Counted from the stretch's first letter, positions 11,865 through 23,249 are shown. The stretch is DNA of 64,000 nucleotides from Hemerocallis citrina (GCA_017893485.1 CM030363.1:110293073-110357072), one strand, 5' to 3'. Program-made: numbers and translations. Notes: generated from the letters alone by a model not told the origin.

Positions 11865-12290
11865 CTAACTCCTACGGGTCCTCTTCGCTGCTCGAAGTTC
11901 TTCCCGCAGTTCATCCACTTCATCTTTCAACACATCCGTCAGGTTCTTTCTCTTCTCAAGTTCCCACACCCGGTGACTGAGAACAGAGAAATCGTCCTTT
12001 CACTTCGCCAGCTGAGTTTCCAAAACTCCAACTCTCTCTTTCAGGGTCTCCACTTGCCTCTGAAGAGAAGCCACAGTGCCACTCAGAGCTGATCCCTCTT
12101 CTTCATCGGAAGAAGAATCGTCAGATGAATCTGGAGGTGGGGTAATCTCTCGAGATTCAGGCCACTCTTCATCATCAGAATCCGCTTGCCCAAGGTGATA
12201 TTCGTCCTCAGAATTAGCCTGTCCAGGATGGTACTCTTCCTCAATAATATGCCAGTCGTCGCCTCCAGCAGGGTCGAAGTGATCAGCCAT
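11865..12290 (-). CDS. Small extra ORF upstream of gag in element B (one internal stop)
   Basis: Starting at the ATG at 12290 (MADHFDPAGGDDW), a 141-codon frame runs to TAG at 11867-11865 with a single in-frame TGA at 12002-12000. The N-terminal third is very acidic (runs of D, E and S, such as DSSDDSSSDEEEGS). The middle has heptad-like leucines (VASLQRQVETLKERVGVLE and later VWELEKRKNLTDVLK), suggesting a coiled coil. The end is basic (AAKRTRRS). It lies between the primer binding site and gag. I recognise no family; the acidic, coiled-coil, basic plan could suit a nuclear or chromatin adaptor, which is only inference. Confidence 0.55.
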
Positions 12291-12443
12291 CTTAGAATAG
12301 AGAGGAAGAAGCATAAATCATAGAGCAACACAAATGTAAGTCACTTATATTTAAATCTCTAAACTCAAACACACACTCTAATGTCTACTTCTAGGGTGTC
12401 GTTCCTTATAAATTTGTACAAGTGTGGAAAGCGTAGAAAGCGT

Positions 12444-12456
12444 GGCTCTGATACCA
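12444..12456 (-). other. tRNA-Met primer binding site of element B
   Basis: The minus strand reads TGGTATCAGAGCC, complementary to the 3' end of plant initiator tRNA-Met, three bases inside the 5' LTR. Confidence 0.9.
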
Positions 12457-12459
12457 CTC

Positions 12460-15400
12460 TGTAACGCCCCGAATCCCAAATACACTGAATTCGAGATGTT
12501 CTACAGGATCTTTTCACTTTCTTTAGTACAATTTTACAAGGAAATTCAAACTTTTCTTTTTACATCAGAGTTTACATCATATTACATTTACATTTGCACA
12601 GCGGAAGCAAAAATATACAACATTTACACAAATGTACAACAACATGATAAGATCTTTATGCATCCATTCCTCGTTACATGTAATTTATCCTGCATACAAA
12701 ACTGTGGGTACGTCAGTTTATTCAACCGACGATAATTATACATGGCCATCCTCTCTATGCCAGAAACAGTATAACGAATCTCATTTCTTAACAAATCACA
12801 AACTTATTCAATATAAGCATGTAAATCAAAAGGGAACTCTTCATGATGTCGTGTCGTGATTGTGCACTTAATCCTTAATGCAATTATTTAATTTACATGA
12901 CACTAATGCACACTTGTTCGGATTCTATGCATCCCATACTACATAGGTCCGAGGGCAAGCCTCTTAACCGTTCTTCATTTTTGTAGGGTTCAATCCCTCG
13001 CCATGACTTACTCTACTTCTGTAATTACAGTGAGTATCCTAGATGATTCTATGAGTACAAGCATGTATCCTGGCCCCTGGAGTAGAATTCCGCGCCATGC
13101 CTTGACTCATCAAGCATGCATTCTGCGGCAATTCAGCCTCCTCCCTGAATACAATCCTCTTGCAGTCACAAAACATCCCACAAGCATGACTAAAGTCCGA
13201 TCATTCTGAGTTGTGCCCGCGCCATGTCTTGACTCATCAAGCATGCATTCTGCGGCTCACACACCCGCACCGTAAACCCTAGTTCTCATACTTATGTTTT
13301 TCTCTCACTTTCATCACCTCTTCACTATGTACTAAATATTAGAATCATGAATACAAATCAAAGCTCTAGAGTTAGCCTCTCCACCAAACCGGACTTATCA
13401 TTTTATTTCAATACATGACCAACCTTGGTCTTTCAATTCTCATTTCATTTCATTCATTTCACTGTCGGGGGAGACTTAGCTACTCTTGGTTTCAATTTAC
13501 AATTCACAACTTCTAATTGAGCACTTTCAGCTCATCATTCATTTAGAGTCTCACAGACTTTCTCATCATGATCTTAGCCTTTCATGTTCATTTAATTCTC
13601 AATTCCCATTTATGATTCATTTTACTTAAATCCACACAGTCATAAAAAGAGTTCATAGATTTCGATCATAAAGTTCACAACTTCCAACAGCAATAAATAA
13701 AATAAAATCTCATACATACCAAAGTCCACTCTGTACAGTCGACTTGGAAGGACACCAGTCGACTCATACAGTCAATACAGGTTCATCATAAATACTCGAG
13801 ATAGTTGACTGCTGCACACAGTCAGTCGGCTGTCGCGCAACCTTTCATGTTCACAGTGTCATCCACATGATAGTCGACTGTTCATCCATCAGTCGTCTGT
13901 TCTGGGATTCTTTAATGGTACATTTCCATGTTCAGCTCAGTCGACTGGCTACACGCACTAAGTCGACTGGTCAGTTTCATAATTCAAAACAGGGATTATC
14001 TTTCCAACCGTTCTCATATGTGTTAGGGTTATATACTGAAAGCATCACTTTTGTATTAACTTTATTTCCTTATTTTTTGAATGAGAATCATATGGGCATA
14101 TGTTTGCATATTGTGTTTATTATAATATTAATGCAAGTGTCTGATATTCTATAAGGTTGATAATATGGTGTGAGGTGACACACAGAAGATCATATTATCA
14201 GTTCCCTATGGAATATATAAATAGTTCACAACCTAGACGGACATGGACAATCCATTGGAAAGGTTGTAGTGTAATCTGGTATTAGTCTGTCTTGACTATA
14301 GGTTTACACTAGTACACTTTGTGTGTATTGAACAGGACCACTTGAAGTTGTTCTCTTTGTACTGACTACAAAAGAGAACAAACACATCTGTTATTATGGA
14401 TGCTTATGCTCTTAATCCAGATATAATAACAGACATGTATATGCAGTGTGCATTACTTTGACTCATAAAAGAGTGAGATTCATTATGGATCAACAACCTC
14501 TATGAATTGGGTAATAGTATTGTATGTATGATGGGCTGTTGATTGTAAAAGGAATCCATGTCCCGATACGTCGGGTTGATGATGTCCCCTTAAGGAGCTC
14601 ATAAGGATTGTCATGTAAACCCTGCAGGTGGATTACATCCGACATGACAAATAAAGTTGAGTGGTACTACTTAAGGATAAAAGATGTTGATCAATATAGT
14701 TGTCAGTAACTTAATTTGATCGACGGACATTCGATATCTTAACATGGGGAGTTGAACGAGCATATAATAAAAGGAGCCCATAAATATAATTTGGGATTAG
14801 GAAGGTAGTGCAACAATAGCTCCTTAGTGGACCGAGCTATTGTTAATGGGCCTGGGTTGTGTGTTCGGGCTGAACACGGGATACCCAGATTCGTTAGGAG
14901 ACCTAACCCTAATTTCTCCTCATGGTTCCTACCGTAGCCTTATATATATCCTCTATTCTCTGGTCGTCATTCACAATCTGAAATATAAGATTTTTTCTCA
15001 AAACTCGTGATTCACGTAAGGAGAGAAAGAGAGGTCAGCCAAGGAGAAGAAAGGTTGGGAATACGCGCAGAAGATCTTGGGGTCACTGTTGTCTTCTTCT
15101 CATTGCAGGTATAAATCGTGAACCCTAGATTCCGCTATATAGGGTTAGATCACGAATTTAATCTGTTATATTTTTAACAATCGATACGCACACCAATCCG
15201 TAGTCCTGGGAATCATCTCAGTTCCATCAATATGCACTTTCATCATAGCATACATACATTCATATTTTATAGACACCACACTTCTTACTTGTTCAGTAAC
15301 ATGGTAGCATGGAAATTTAAATTACTAATATGTTCTTTTCTTTAAGGAAAACACTTTAAACATGCACTCACACTATTCATAACTTTCTTACGAAGATGAA

Positions 15401-16536
15401 GATGTAAATCTCAAACCATTATGCTAGGTTAACATAATGGAATATCTCATTTCATGGAATTGCCGAATATTCATACTTAAATCGATGCACCAGTCGGCTG
15501 AACACCTTGTCAGTCGACTGCACCGACAGTTCTAAGTTTTGTTAATCATCGCTAGTTCTTTTCATCCATTTACCTTCCCTCCATCATATGTGTCATAGGG
15601 AAATACAAACTTAGTAATCACACCATTATGTCTATTTACATACATGTTTATCCCCACATCATAAAAATAATTGTCTCGTACCAGTCGACTGGTTCATACG
15701 TCAGTCGACTGTACCGACACATTCATTCTTATTATCAACAGCATGTTCAGGCAATTCTACTGCATTGAATTCACTTTTCATAACATGGTAGCAATCATAA
15801 TAATTATAGTATAATTCCTACATTAGAAGTCCTGAGAAACACCCACCTTATTTGAAGAAAATAGACGAAATCCAGCAAAAAGCTCCTTAGTACAGTGAAC
15901 GACTCCTCGCTCCTTGCTCCTTTGCTCCACACCGAAACATTCAGATTACTACTCGGCCTCCACTGAAAAGCTCCCACACACAAACTCACAGAATGCCTCT
16001 CTTACAATAATAACTTTATTGTAAAAGAGATAGGGAATGAGAGGGGGTATTTATACTAGAATATAAGGGGAATGGAGGGCTAAGATGCACTAGGGAGTTG
16101 GAAAATCAAGGGCTAGGATTCACTAGGAAGTTGTAAAACTACCCACACCTCATATGTAACCGCCCATGATCTAAGCCCACTCACCCAACCGGCCAAGCTT
16201 GTGCCTTGTGCACGTGTACATTGAGTGCACGTGCACACACAAACCACCCTACACAATTTGTACATCCATACCCGGTAAAAAAGAAAAGATGCTACACATT
16301 ACAAGTTGTAGAAAATAATAATAGAGTTTAAATTCATGGGCTAAAATTAATTGGGCCAAAATAATTATTTTGTAGAAGAGATAAATAAATTAACACTTGG
16401 GCTTTTAGGGAAAAATCCTTTATAAAAACAATGTTCTTATTCATCATGTTGAAAATAATAGCCAACAATATTACACAAGCATACTATATATAAAAATAAA
16501 TAATCTTTCATATATTTGGAAAATCAGGGTATTACA
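12460..16536 (-). repeat. 5' LTR of element B (contains a solo LTR)
   Basis: This is the second copy of the 2.86-kb LTR, enlarged to 4077 bp by an insertion at 14021-15229. Without that insertion and its 5-bp duplication it is 2863 bp. Scattered single-base differences from the left copy (for example near 13014, 13298 and 13404) indicate a short time since insertion. Confidence 0.93.
14021..15229 (+). mobile_element. Solo LTR (1209 bp) inside the 5' LTR of element B
   Basis: It begins TGTTAGGGTT and ends TTCCATCA, flanked by ATATG at 14016-14020 and 15230-15234. The other B LTR shows the uninterrupted site. It carries no ORF, primer site or polypurine tract. A TATA-like TATATATA lies near 14940-14947 and a CT-rich segment follows. 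It most likely arose by recombination between two LTRs of a full element. The superfamily cannot be assigned from an LTR alone; the plus orientation is inferred from the TATA position. Confidence 0.88.
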
Positions 16537-16919
16537 CCTTCAGCATCAGGAGTCTTCGGTGGCACCTCGATCTCCAAGTCATAGTCGAGGCCGGACAGGT
16601 CGATGGTCGGGTAGAAGTGCCTCACATGGCTGAGGGCCTTCGCATAGACCTCGTTCTGGGCCGCAATCACCATGTCCTGCCCCGTCGTCGTCAGTTCCTC
16701 CTTCTCCTTCGCAAACTTCTTCTTTAGGGCGGCCACCCTCTTAGCCCACTCGGCCTCCTTGGCATCGAGCTCGGTCTTCAGCTGCTGCTCCCTCTTGTGC
16801 GAGCCCTCGAGCTCGATCTTCATCTCTTTCATCTCCTGCGAACACTTGTTCGCCCGTCGTCGCTCCCGATACACGGCCTCCTCATAGAGACTTTTCACTT
16901 TGGCCCCCTCCAGACAGAC

Positions 16920-16994
16920 CTGCGGCGACCCAGCACTGCTCAGAAACACCTCCAACAAAAGTTTTTACAAAGAAAGTCGGGTCGGCGGACTTAC
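16920..16994 (-). other. Intron in aORF1 of element A (75 bp)
   Basis: The donor GTAAGT is at 16994-16989 and the acceptor CGCAG ends at 16920. Removing it joins codons for LAQASVL to VCLEGAKVKS in phase 0, whereas reading through hits a stop. The equivalent place in element C also has an intron (47756-47839). Confidence 0.75.
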
Positions 16995-17416
16995 CAGCAC
17001 GCTCGCCTGCGCCAAGCGCGTGAATGCCTCACCCACGGTCTCGCCAATCATCTCCTTATGATCCCGGGGAGTCGCCAGCTTCTCCAACACCTCGATGGTG
17101 TTGGGCCCACGGGTTAGGCAATCCCCCTCCCGTATCGACCAGGCCGGCACCCACGGCCGCTGCAACTCATTTCCTCCCTCGGGTCCGACCAGAGGGGCCT
17201 TCCCTTTACCGCCATCGGCCACCTTAGCCTGGCCCAGGCTCATCTGGGCGACCACCTCCTTGCTCATCTCCAAGTGGGTCCTCTTACCCTTCGGCTCACC
17301 CAATGCCTCGGAGACGAGCTAAGTCGACCCCCTCGTCCTCTTCGACTCTCCCCCCTCCTCGGCCTTCTGCTTCTTTAAGGCGAGCCTCCGAGCCTTAATA
17401 GATTCTAGGTCCATAC

Positions 17417-17488
17417 CTGCAAGAAAACCCATTAAGGACAATGAGCTCGAAAGAACAGTAAAACAGGAAAAAAGAAACGACGACATAC
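17417..17488 (-). other. Intron in aORF1 of element A (72 bp)
   Basis: The donor GTATGT is at 17488-17483 and the acceptor TTCTTGCAG ends at 17417. The join is in phase 1 and creates S before MDLESIKARR. The intron is T-rich with a clear pyrimidine tract. Element C shows an acceptor at the matching place (48294). Confidence 0.72.
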
Positions 17489-18790
17489 TAGACATGGCCG
17501 GGCTCAGTCCGACGCTGACCAGGTGACCCTCTGTCACCTTCGGCCAGCTGATGCTGTGCGACAAACGGAGGCGCTCGACTAATTTCCACTCCTCAGCCGT
17601 GAGATCCTTCTGCTTCGGTGCTTTGAAGTTCGGCCTGTAATAGTTCCAACGTGTGGGAATGTCCCAAGGCTCCGTGCTCCGGATCACGAGGTATTTTTGT
17701 TTCCACTACTTAATGGAGTCCGGATGGCCGTGGACCACCTTCCCCCGACTCCGAGGCGATATGTAGTAGATCCCCTCCGACTCCCCCGACGAGCTGATCC
17801 CCAGCATCGCCCGGAACACACCCAACCAGAGCGGCACCTTCCTCTCCTCGCAGAGCAGCACAAAGCACACTATCCGCTTCCATGAATTCGGCCCGTACTA
17901 CATCGGGGCCAGGAACGCCCAATTAAGCACATCCCGAATAAATGGGTGAATCGGCAGCCTCAGTCCGGAGCTGAAGGCGTCTAGGGGGAAGACGCAGTAC
18001 CACTCTGGTAACAGGTTGGTAGGATGGAGGCTTGGGCTCGGCACCATCACTTCGTAATCGGACCCAATGTGGAAGGCCGACCGAGCCACCTCTAAATTGA
18101 CTGCCTCCAGGATCGTCGGCAGCGTATCCATCTTTATCCTCTTCCGACTCGGCGAAGAAGACTGCACCCCGTACAGCACCTTGTCGGAGAGGTCGTCAGG
18201 GTACTGCCTAATCCTCTTCGGCTGCACCGGTGAACCCGTCACAATGTTTCGAACGAGGGATGCCTCGCTCAGACCGCCAGCCTTCGCTCCCCTCTTCCTC
18301 GGCACCCTCTTCTTCTTGGACCTCTCTGGCGGGGGGGTGGCTAGGCGCTCGAGACCGGTCGCCGTAGAAGAGGAACCTACGCCACGACTCCACCCCCGAG
18401 CCGAAAATTTTCTCCCCGTACCCTTCCGCCGAGCCTCAGTCGCTTCGGCCTCTCCTTCTCCCTCACTGTCGCTACTACCCTCCTCCAACTCCGGATCTAA
18501 TATCCGCACCGAGTTTGAGCTATCACTCCCCTCCTCCTCGAAGTCGCTACTCTGGACCACGAACGGCCTCCGAACACGCAGATGCTTCACGTCATACTCA
18601 TGGGTGTCTTCTTCCCACGACGTCGAGTCTGATAGCCCTGCTCCAGGGTTTTCTCCCCCATTCGAGGTTGAAGCAGACGAGCCAGATGAGCCGGAGCTGC
18701 AAAAACAGAGTGCGAGCGCTGAAATGTTCGTGTTCTTGAAGAAAGAAAGCAGCAAGACAGAGACAGGCGAAATAGGAGAAGAGTGGGGGG

Positions 18791-18798
18791 TATTTATA
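18791..18798 (-). promoter_or_regulatory. Antisense TATA box of element A
   Basis: The minus strand reads CTCTATAAATACCCCCC here, upstream of aORF1. Element C has a TATA box in the matching place (49462-49469). A second minus-strand TATAAATA in similar CCCCACTCC context lies at 19537-19544. Confidence 0.55.
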
Positions 18799-18842
18799 GA
18801 GGAAGAGTTGACTCTTCGATTTTCGTGATTACTGTTCCTCAA

Positions 18843-19735
18843 TTTGCGTGAAATTGCCCCCAGAAAATTGCGCCACGTCTCCTAGAAACGCGCGCCAGTG
18901 ATGTCACCCAGTTGTGCGGTTGGCAACCCTCGGTTCTCGCTCAACCGCTACCAGGCACAAGGGTCGGTCCGGAAGGAGGACTTCGGAAACCGGACACCCC
19001 CACAACTGTCAGCAAAGAAAGTTTTGTTTAAAAGTTTCAAGGCACCCGTCCTCGGCGAGCGCCTCGGGCCCCAGGACTCGGTCAGCTCCCCTCTCACCCG
19101 CGAACAACTTGGGGCTTACAGCCTCGGAATCCGAAACCCCGAATTGTTCCCGGGTGGGAGAAAAACCGCCATTGCCTGGGACCCTATCGAAAAATGGATC
19201 GGCCCGCCTCCCATCACTGTCTCCTCCGGGCAGACAGCCCTCAAAAACCGTCGGTCCGGAAGGAAGACAGTGATGACAGAAGGGTCATCCACCCGAAGCT
19301 CCCTATCCCCCGGGCCCGGACTTCGGTCGGTATCCCTCCCGTCCCGATCTCTCTTAGGGCAAACGACCTCATCAGGGCCGTCAGACCCAAGAAAAAATCC
19401 GGACGGCAGAATAACCACCAATCCGAGGCTCCCAGGGTTGGAATTTTTCAAGTATCAGGCGTCCGCCCTAGGCAGACACCTCAGATGGTCGGTGGACCAC
19501 CCTTGATGTGATCGAAACAACAGTGGGGGAGTGGGGTATTTATAGCCTCCCCCAAGCAACCTGCCATCATGGCCCTTAGGAGGCCAAGCAACGGAAGCCC
19601 AACCGTCACACCTAGAAAATTGAAGCACCCTGCATTTATTAGGGGACATCATTAATGCCCCCGGGAAATTGAAACATCGCACAAGACCTGGAGCGCCATT
19701 AATGCCCCATGAAGACAGTAATCAACTCAGCGCAG
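18843..19735. other. Noncoding GC-rich 3' untranslated region of element A
   Basis: No convincing gene was found. Overlapping frames on both strands reflect high GC content. It holds diverged copies of GGTCCGGAAGGA-type motifs (near 18965 and 19252) and the second antisense TATA-like box at 19537-19544. Confidence 0.5.
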
Positions 19736-19739
19736 CCTC

Positions 19740-20375
19740 CTCACGAAGGCACCACGGTTCGCCAACATCCTTGCTGACCCGTAAACCCTCGTCAGACCGA
19801 GGTGAGGTCCGGCACCAGGGCAGCCTTCTCACGAAGGCACCACAGTTCGCTGACGTCCTTGCCGACCCGTAAACCCTCGTCAGACCGAGGTGAGGTCCAG
19901 CACCAGGACAGCCTTCTTACAAAGGCACAACGGTTCGCCGACGTCCTTACCGACCCGTAAACCCTCGTCAGACCGAGGTGAGGTCCAGCACCAGGACAGC
20001 CTTCTTACAAAGGCACAACGGTTCGCCGACGTCCTTGCCGACCCGTAAACCCTCGTCAGACCGAGGTGAGGTCCAGCACCAGGACAGCCTTCTTACAAAG
20101 GCACAACGGTTCACCAACGTCCTTGCCGATCCGTAAACCCTCGTCAGACCGAGGTGAGGTCCAGCATCAGGACAGCCTTCTTACAAAGGCACAACAGTTT
20201 GCCATCGCCCTTGCCGACCCGTAGACCCTCGTCAGACCGAGGTGAGGTCCAACACTAGGGCAGCCTTCTCACGAAGGCACAACGATTCGCCATCGCCCTT
20301 GTCGACCCGGTAAACCCTCGTCAGACCGAGGTGAGGTCCAGCACCAGGGCAGCCTTCTCACAAAGACACAACGAC
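19740..20375 (+). repeat. 88-bp tandem repeat, about seven copies, in the 3' UTR of element A
   Basis: The landmark CTCGTCAGACCGAGGTGAGG recurs near 19788, 19876, 19964, 20052, 20139, 20227 and 20318, giving a period of 88 bp. Units differ by point changes such as AAGGCACCACGG versus AAGGCACAACGG. Tandem arrays in the 3' UTR are a known Tat-lineage trait and can seed satellite DNA. Confidence 0.9.
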
Positions 20376-20417
20376 CTCCGAAAGACACTCCTCCACGGCT
20401 AACTTTCGCATCCCCGC

Positions 20418-20429
20418 AGGAGTGGGGGG
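20418..20429 (+). other. Polypurine tract of element A
   Basis: AGGAGTGGGGGG lies just before the 3' LTR. The identical 12-mer precedes the 3' LTR of element C at 51342-51353. Confidence 0.8.
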
Positions 20430-20433
20430 CTTA

Positions 20434-21148
20434 TGAGGTAGGGTAAAAATGACCTGGGACCCAGTGTGGGCCCAGGATGGCTCTCACTCAAGGGCAGGCC
20501 AGCTCGGCCCCAGACCATCACAGGGTCGGTGCTGAGCCGGTAAGTCACCACCACGAAACCTGCATCCTCGTTTCGACGACCCGCCACGGCCTTCGGTCTC
20601 CGATCCTCGGCGGTCCCACGGGCCTTCCACTCAGCCTGGTAAGGGGCGAGGATGACCTGGCACAACCCAGGCCATCCAATTCTCTTAGAGGCACAGGGGC
20701 CCCACGATCAGCCATGTCAGCTCCGAAACCACCTAGGGCTTGGCCACGTCAGCCCTAAACCGCTCATGAGGCTGCCACGTCTGCCCTAAACCCCCTGGGC
20801 CTCCTGCCACGTCAGGCCCATGGGCTTTCGGGTCCAAACCCGGCCCCCAAGCGGATCCAAACCCGACTGGGACTATCTATAAATACCAGGCCCTCTCCCA
20901 CCTTTTGAGGTAATCAATCTTTTACCACTTAAAAACCCTAGTTATTGCTACTCTCTCTCAGAGACTAACTAGACCGTCAGAGGGTCTGCCACCGGGATAA
21001 ACCCCGGTGTTCCTAGACCGTCTGCAGGTACACGAGGCGAGGCAATCCGAGCCGATCCACCAGTGCCGAGGCGAGCCTACCGCTCACCATCCGTTACCGC
21101 ATCCTTCCACCATTACAAATTGAGTCCGAACTCACACCTGGTGCACCC
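20434..21148 (+). repeat. 3' LTR of element A (right end approximate)
   Basis: The LTR starts with TGAGGTAGGG after the polypurine tract. TATAAATA lies at 20878-20885, and the conserved hairpin CACCGGGATAAACCCCGGTG at 20990-21009 matches one in the LTRs of C. Without the 5' LTR the right border can only be placed near 21148, at a CA dinucleotide. Confidence 0.7.
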
Positions 21149-21382
21149 ACACTCCTCCTAAAAACAAGCAGCATCACCATGAATAAACAAAGTATAAGAA
21201 CACTAAAACTAAATTATCATCATGTCGTAAATGAGACAGAAGGAGAGAGAAATTTTAGAGGAATTGATCAATGTCAACTCTAGACTAGACCCAAAGGGTT
21301 TAGTTAATTAACATTAACCTAGACTAAGGTTTCATATTCATATGACGAAGTCCAACCTAGAAGAATTCCACAACCCTCATTT
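21149..21382. other. Noncoding flank
   Basis: AT-rich sequence between element A and the PIF-like element. I see nothing recognisable in it. Confidence 0.4.
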
Positions 21383-22085
21383 AGAGCATCCACAGTTGTT
21401 TGCTATTTATTCACTTTATACATTTTATAGCAAACAAAACGCTACAGTCGTTTTCTATTTATGCATTTTTTGACTATTTCGCAACAGTAGATGGCTATAA
21501 ATGATAGCGAATATAAGAAAAATGCATATTATACAGGACGGATCTTCGTCCCACTAAAAATAATAATTTTTTATTTCTCAGACGTAACTAGACAGTCCGT
21601 CGCTTAATAAAAAAATATTATTTCATATAAAAAACCCCAAAAAATACCCCTCCCCTTGGACGGATCTTCAAGATCCATCCGTCCTTTGCCCAATTTTCGG
21701 ACGGAACTTCACTTGGGTAATTTTTAAAAAAATTATATGTTTCGGTGAGTGCATATACCTATAGCCTGTCTCGCTAATCACGCTAATCTCGCTACCTATA
21801 GCCTGTCTTCTACATACCCTTGGGTAATTTTTTTAAAAAAATTATATGTTTCAATGAGTGCATATCTCGTTAATCACGGACGGACCTTCGAAGTTCGTCT
21901 GTCCCTTTTTTGTTTTTTTTTTCCCTTCCGACGGATCTTCCAGATCCGTCTAACGAAATTTTTTTATTAAATAATTCATTTTATATGCATTTCGCCCTCC
22001 GATGAGCTCCAAATTCCGTCTTATATTTTTTTATTTTAAATTGCTAAAATATAGCATTCGACGACTGCAGCAAACGCTATATATG

Positions 22086-22226
22086 TGTTAGATGATAATA
22101 TTAGTTTAGTCCCATATTGGTTATGTATCAGTTTAGTTTTCTATTCTCTCCTATATTTATGAGCCATATTGTACTCAGTTTAAATCAATCAATAAAAAGA
22201 ATATTTTCCTATCCCTAATTCTAACA
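22086..22226 (+). repeat. 5' LTR of the TRIM element
   Basis: 141 bp from TGTTAGATG to TTCTAACA. It differs at a few positions from the right copy and is followed directly by the primer binding site. Confidence 0.9.
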
Positions 22227-23249
22227 TGGTATCAGAGCCTATCGTTCTATAAGGCCTATACTAATTTTATCCTCGTCGTCGATATGGAGTGGTTCTCGTC
22301 TTCATCGGAATCACTCCACCTCCCAACATCTCTCTTCCGCTCCCGATCAAATACCGAAACCCTAATCTCTCCCAAAATCCTAGCCGTCATCCCTCTTCCT
22401 CTCCCAATCAAATCCTCCAAATCTACCAAAAATTCCCAAACCCTAAAATCCCCCAAAATCAAGATCCGATTTTGGTGTCTCTCTCTGCCGCCAATCCCCG
22501 TCCCCTACCTTCTTCTTCACACCCAAATCAATGGCAGCCGCACCTCCGACGACCTCCTCCCTATCGTCTCCCCCTACCTCTTCTTTTCCAATCGAAACCC
22601 ACCAGAGCTTCGCCAGCCTCCCATCTCCATCTCCTTTCTCTCTTCCCTGTCTTTGTCTCTCCCCGTCATCATCTCTCTCCCTCTCCCCTGTGTATCTCAG
22701 AACCCATCTCCAATTTCATGGTGAGTTCATGGGGACTCTGCTGGGGAACGAACCCAGAATCTCTGGTTTCGCAAATCTGGACTCCCTCTCTCTCCTTATT
22801 TCTCCCTCTTCAATCAAATACCAAATCAAGGGTTTCCGATGGCGAGTTCATTGCGTCTCGGATCTGGACTCCCTCTCTTCTCCCTCTCCACTATGTATCT
22901 CAAAACCCATCTCCAATTTCTCACCCTCATCCTCACCAAAACCCAATCACCACCAGCTTTTAGTTTTCATTTCATTTCAGGTTTGAGTACTAGCATTATG
23001 AAGATTGCATTACGAAGCTTGTAAGCTTCTGTTGAAGTTCTGCTTTCAGTTAAGTTTCCAAATATTTTATTTCAATGCAAAGTTGTTTTAGCTACTGCTG
23101 TTTTCTTAAATTAAATAAATAAATAAATAAATAAATATTAAAAAAACTTTCTTACAGGTTCTTGTGCTTCTACATCCAGATCGTCAACTCACTCTGGTTG
23201 ACTGATCGTAAGTTTGAGAGGGGGTGTTATCTACATCCCGTTCTCATTT

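Larger units (their letters stand above)
4371..16536 (-). mobile_element. Element B: Tekay/Del-type chromovirus (Ty3/gypsy), nested in element A
   Basis: The boundaries are TGTAACGCCCCG at 4371 and GGGTATTACA ending at 16536, flanked by the 5-bp target duplication CCTTC. The two LTRs are 2862 bp and 2863 bp (without the nested solo LTR) and look nearly identical, so this is a recent insertion. The internal order on the minus strand is primer binding site, small ORF, gag with zinc knuckle, protease, RT, RNase H, integrase and chromodomain-like tail. Long LTRs and this tail point to the Tekay/Del lineage. Several frameshifts and a mutated RT active site make it defective. Confidence 0.93.
16537..18790 (-). 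pseudogene. Antisense ORF 1 (aORF1) of element A: spliced gene with plant transposon-associated domain
   Basis: On the minus strand, opposite to pol, the product begins with an acidic/serine-rich region and a basic, nuclear-signal-like stretch (RSKKKRVPRKRGAK). It continues with a domain near 17750-18000 containing WYCVFPLDAFSSGLRLPIH and PNSWKRIVCFVLL, resembling the putative gypsy-type transposon family (Transposase_28). The C-terminal third is a long charged coiled coil (16600-16900). Two GT-AG introns (17417-17488 and 16920-16994) keep the frame. Three in-frame TAGs (near 17902, 17706 and 17320) sit where Q is plausible. The start codon is not clear because no in-frame ATG follows the TATA box closely. 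Role unknown. Confidence 0.72.
1..21148 (+). mobile_element. Element A: Tat-lineage Ty3/gypsy LTR retrotransposon, 5' part outside window
   Basis: The order RT, RNase H, second (archaeal-type) RNase H, integrase, antisense ORFs, tandem repeats, polypurine tract and LTR is the layout of plant Tat elements such as Grande and Retand. The gag and protease part lies before position 1. The element is split at 4370/16537 by element B; the 5-bp duplication CCTTC (4366-4370 and 16537-16541) shows where the halves join. Only the 3' LTR is visible, so no target duplication for A itself can be read and its right boundary, about 21148, is an estimate. All reading frames carry stops or frameshifts, so it is non-autonomous now. 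Confidence 0.85.

Noticed and set aside
13867..14154. 95-codon frame
   Set aside because: It crosses the junction between the LTR of B and the solo LTR, so it is a chance fusion.
18067..18828. 253-codon plus-strand frame
   Set aside because: It is the complement of the antisense exon of element A, which has the recognisable domain, introns and homologue in C.
19740..20375. CRISPR-like regular repeats
   Set aside because: The 88-bp units are adjacent with no unique spacers, and all context is a plant retrotransposon.
22284..22986. Three overlapping plus-strand frames rich in P and S
   Set aside because: CT-rich composition keeps several frames open at once; no domain, and they lie inside a TRIM-type element.
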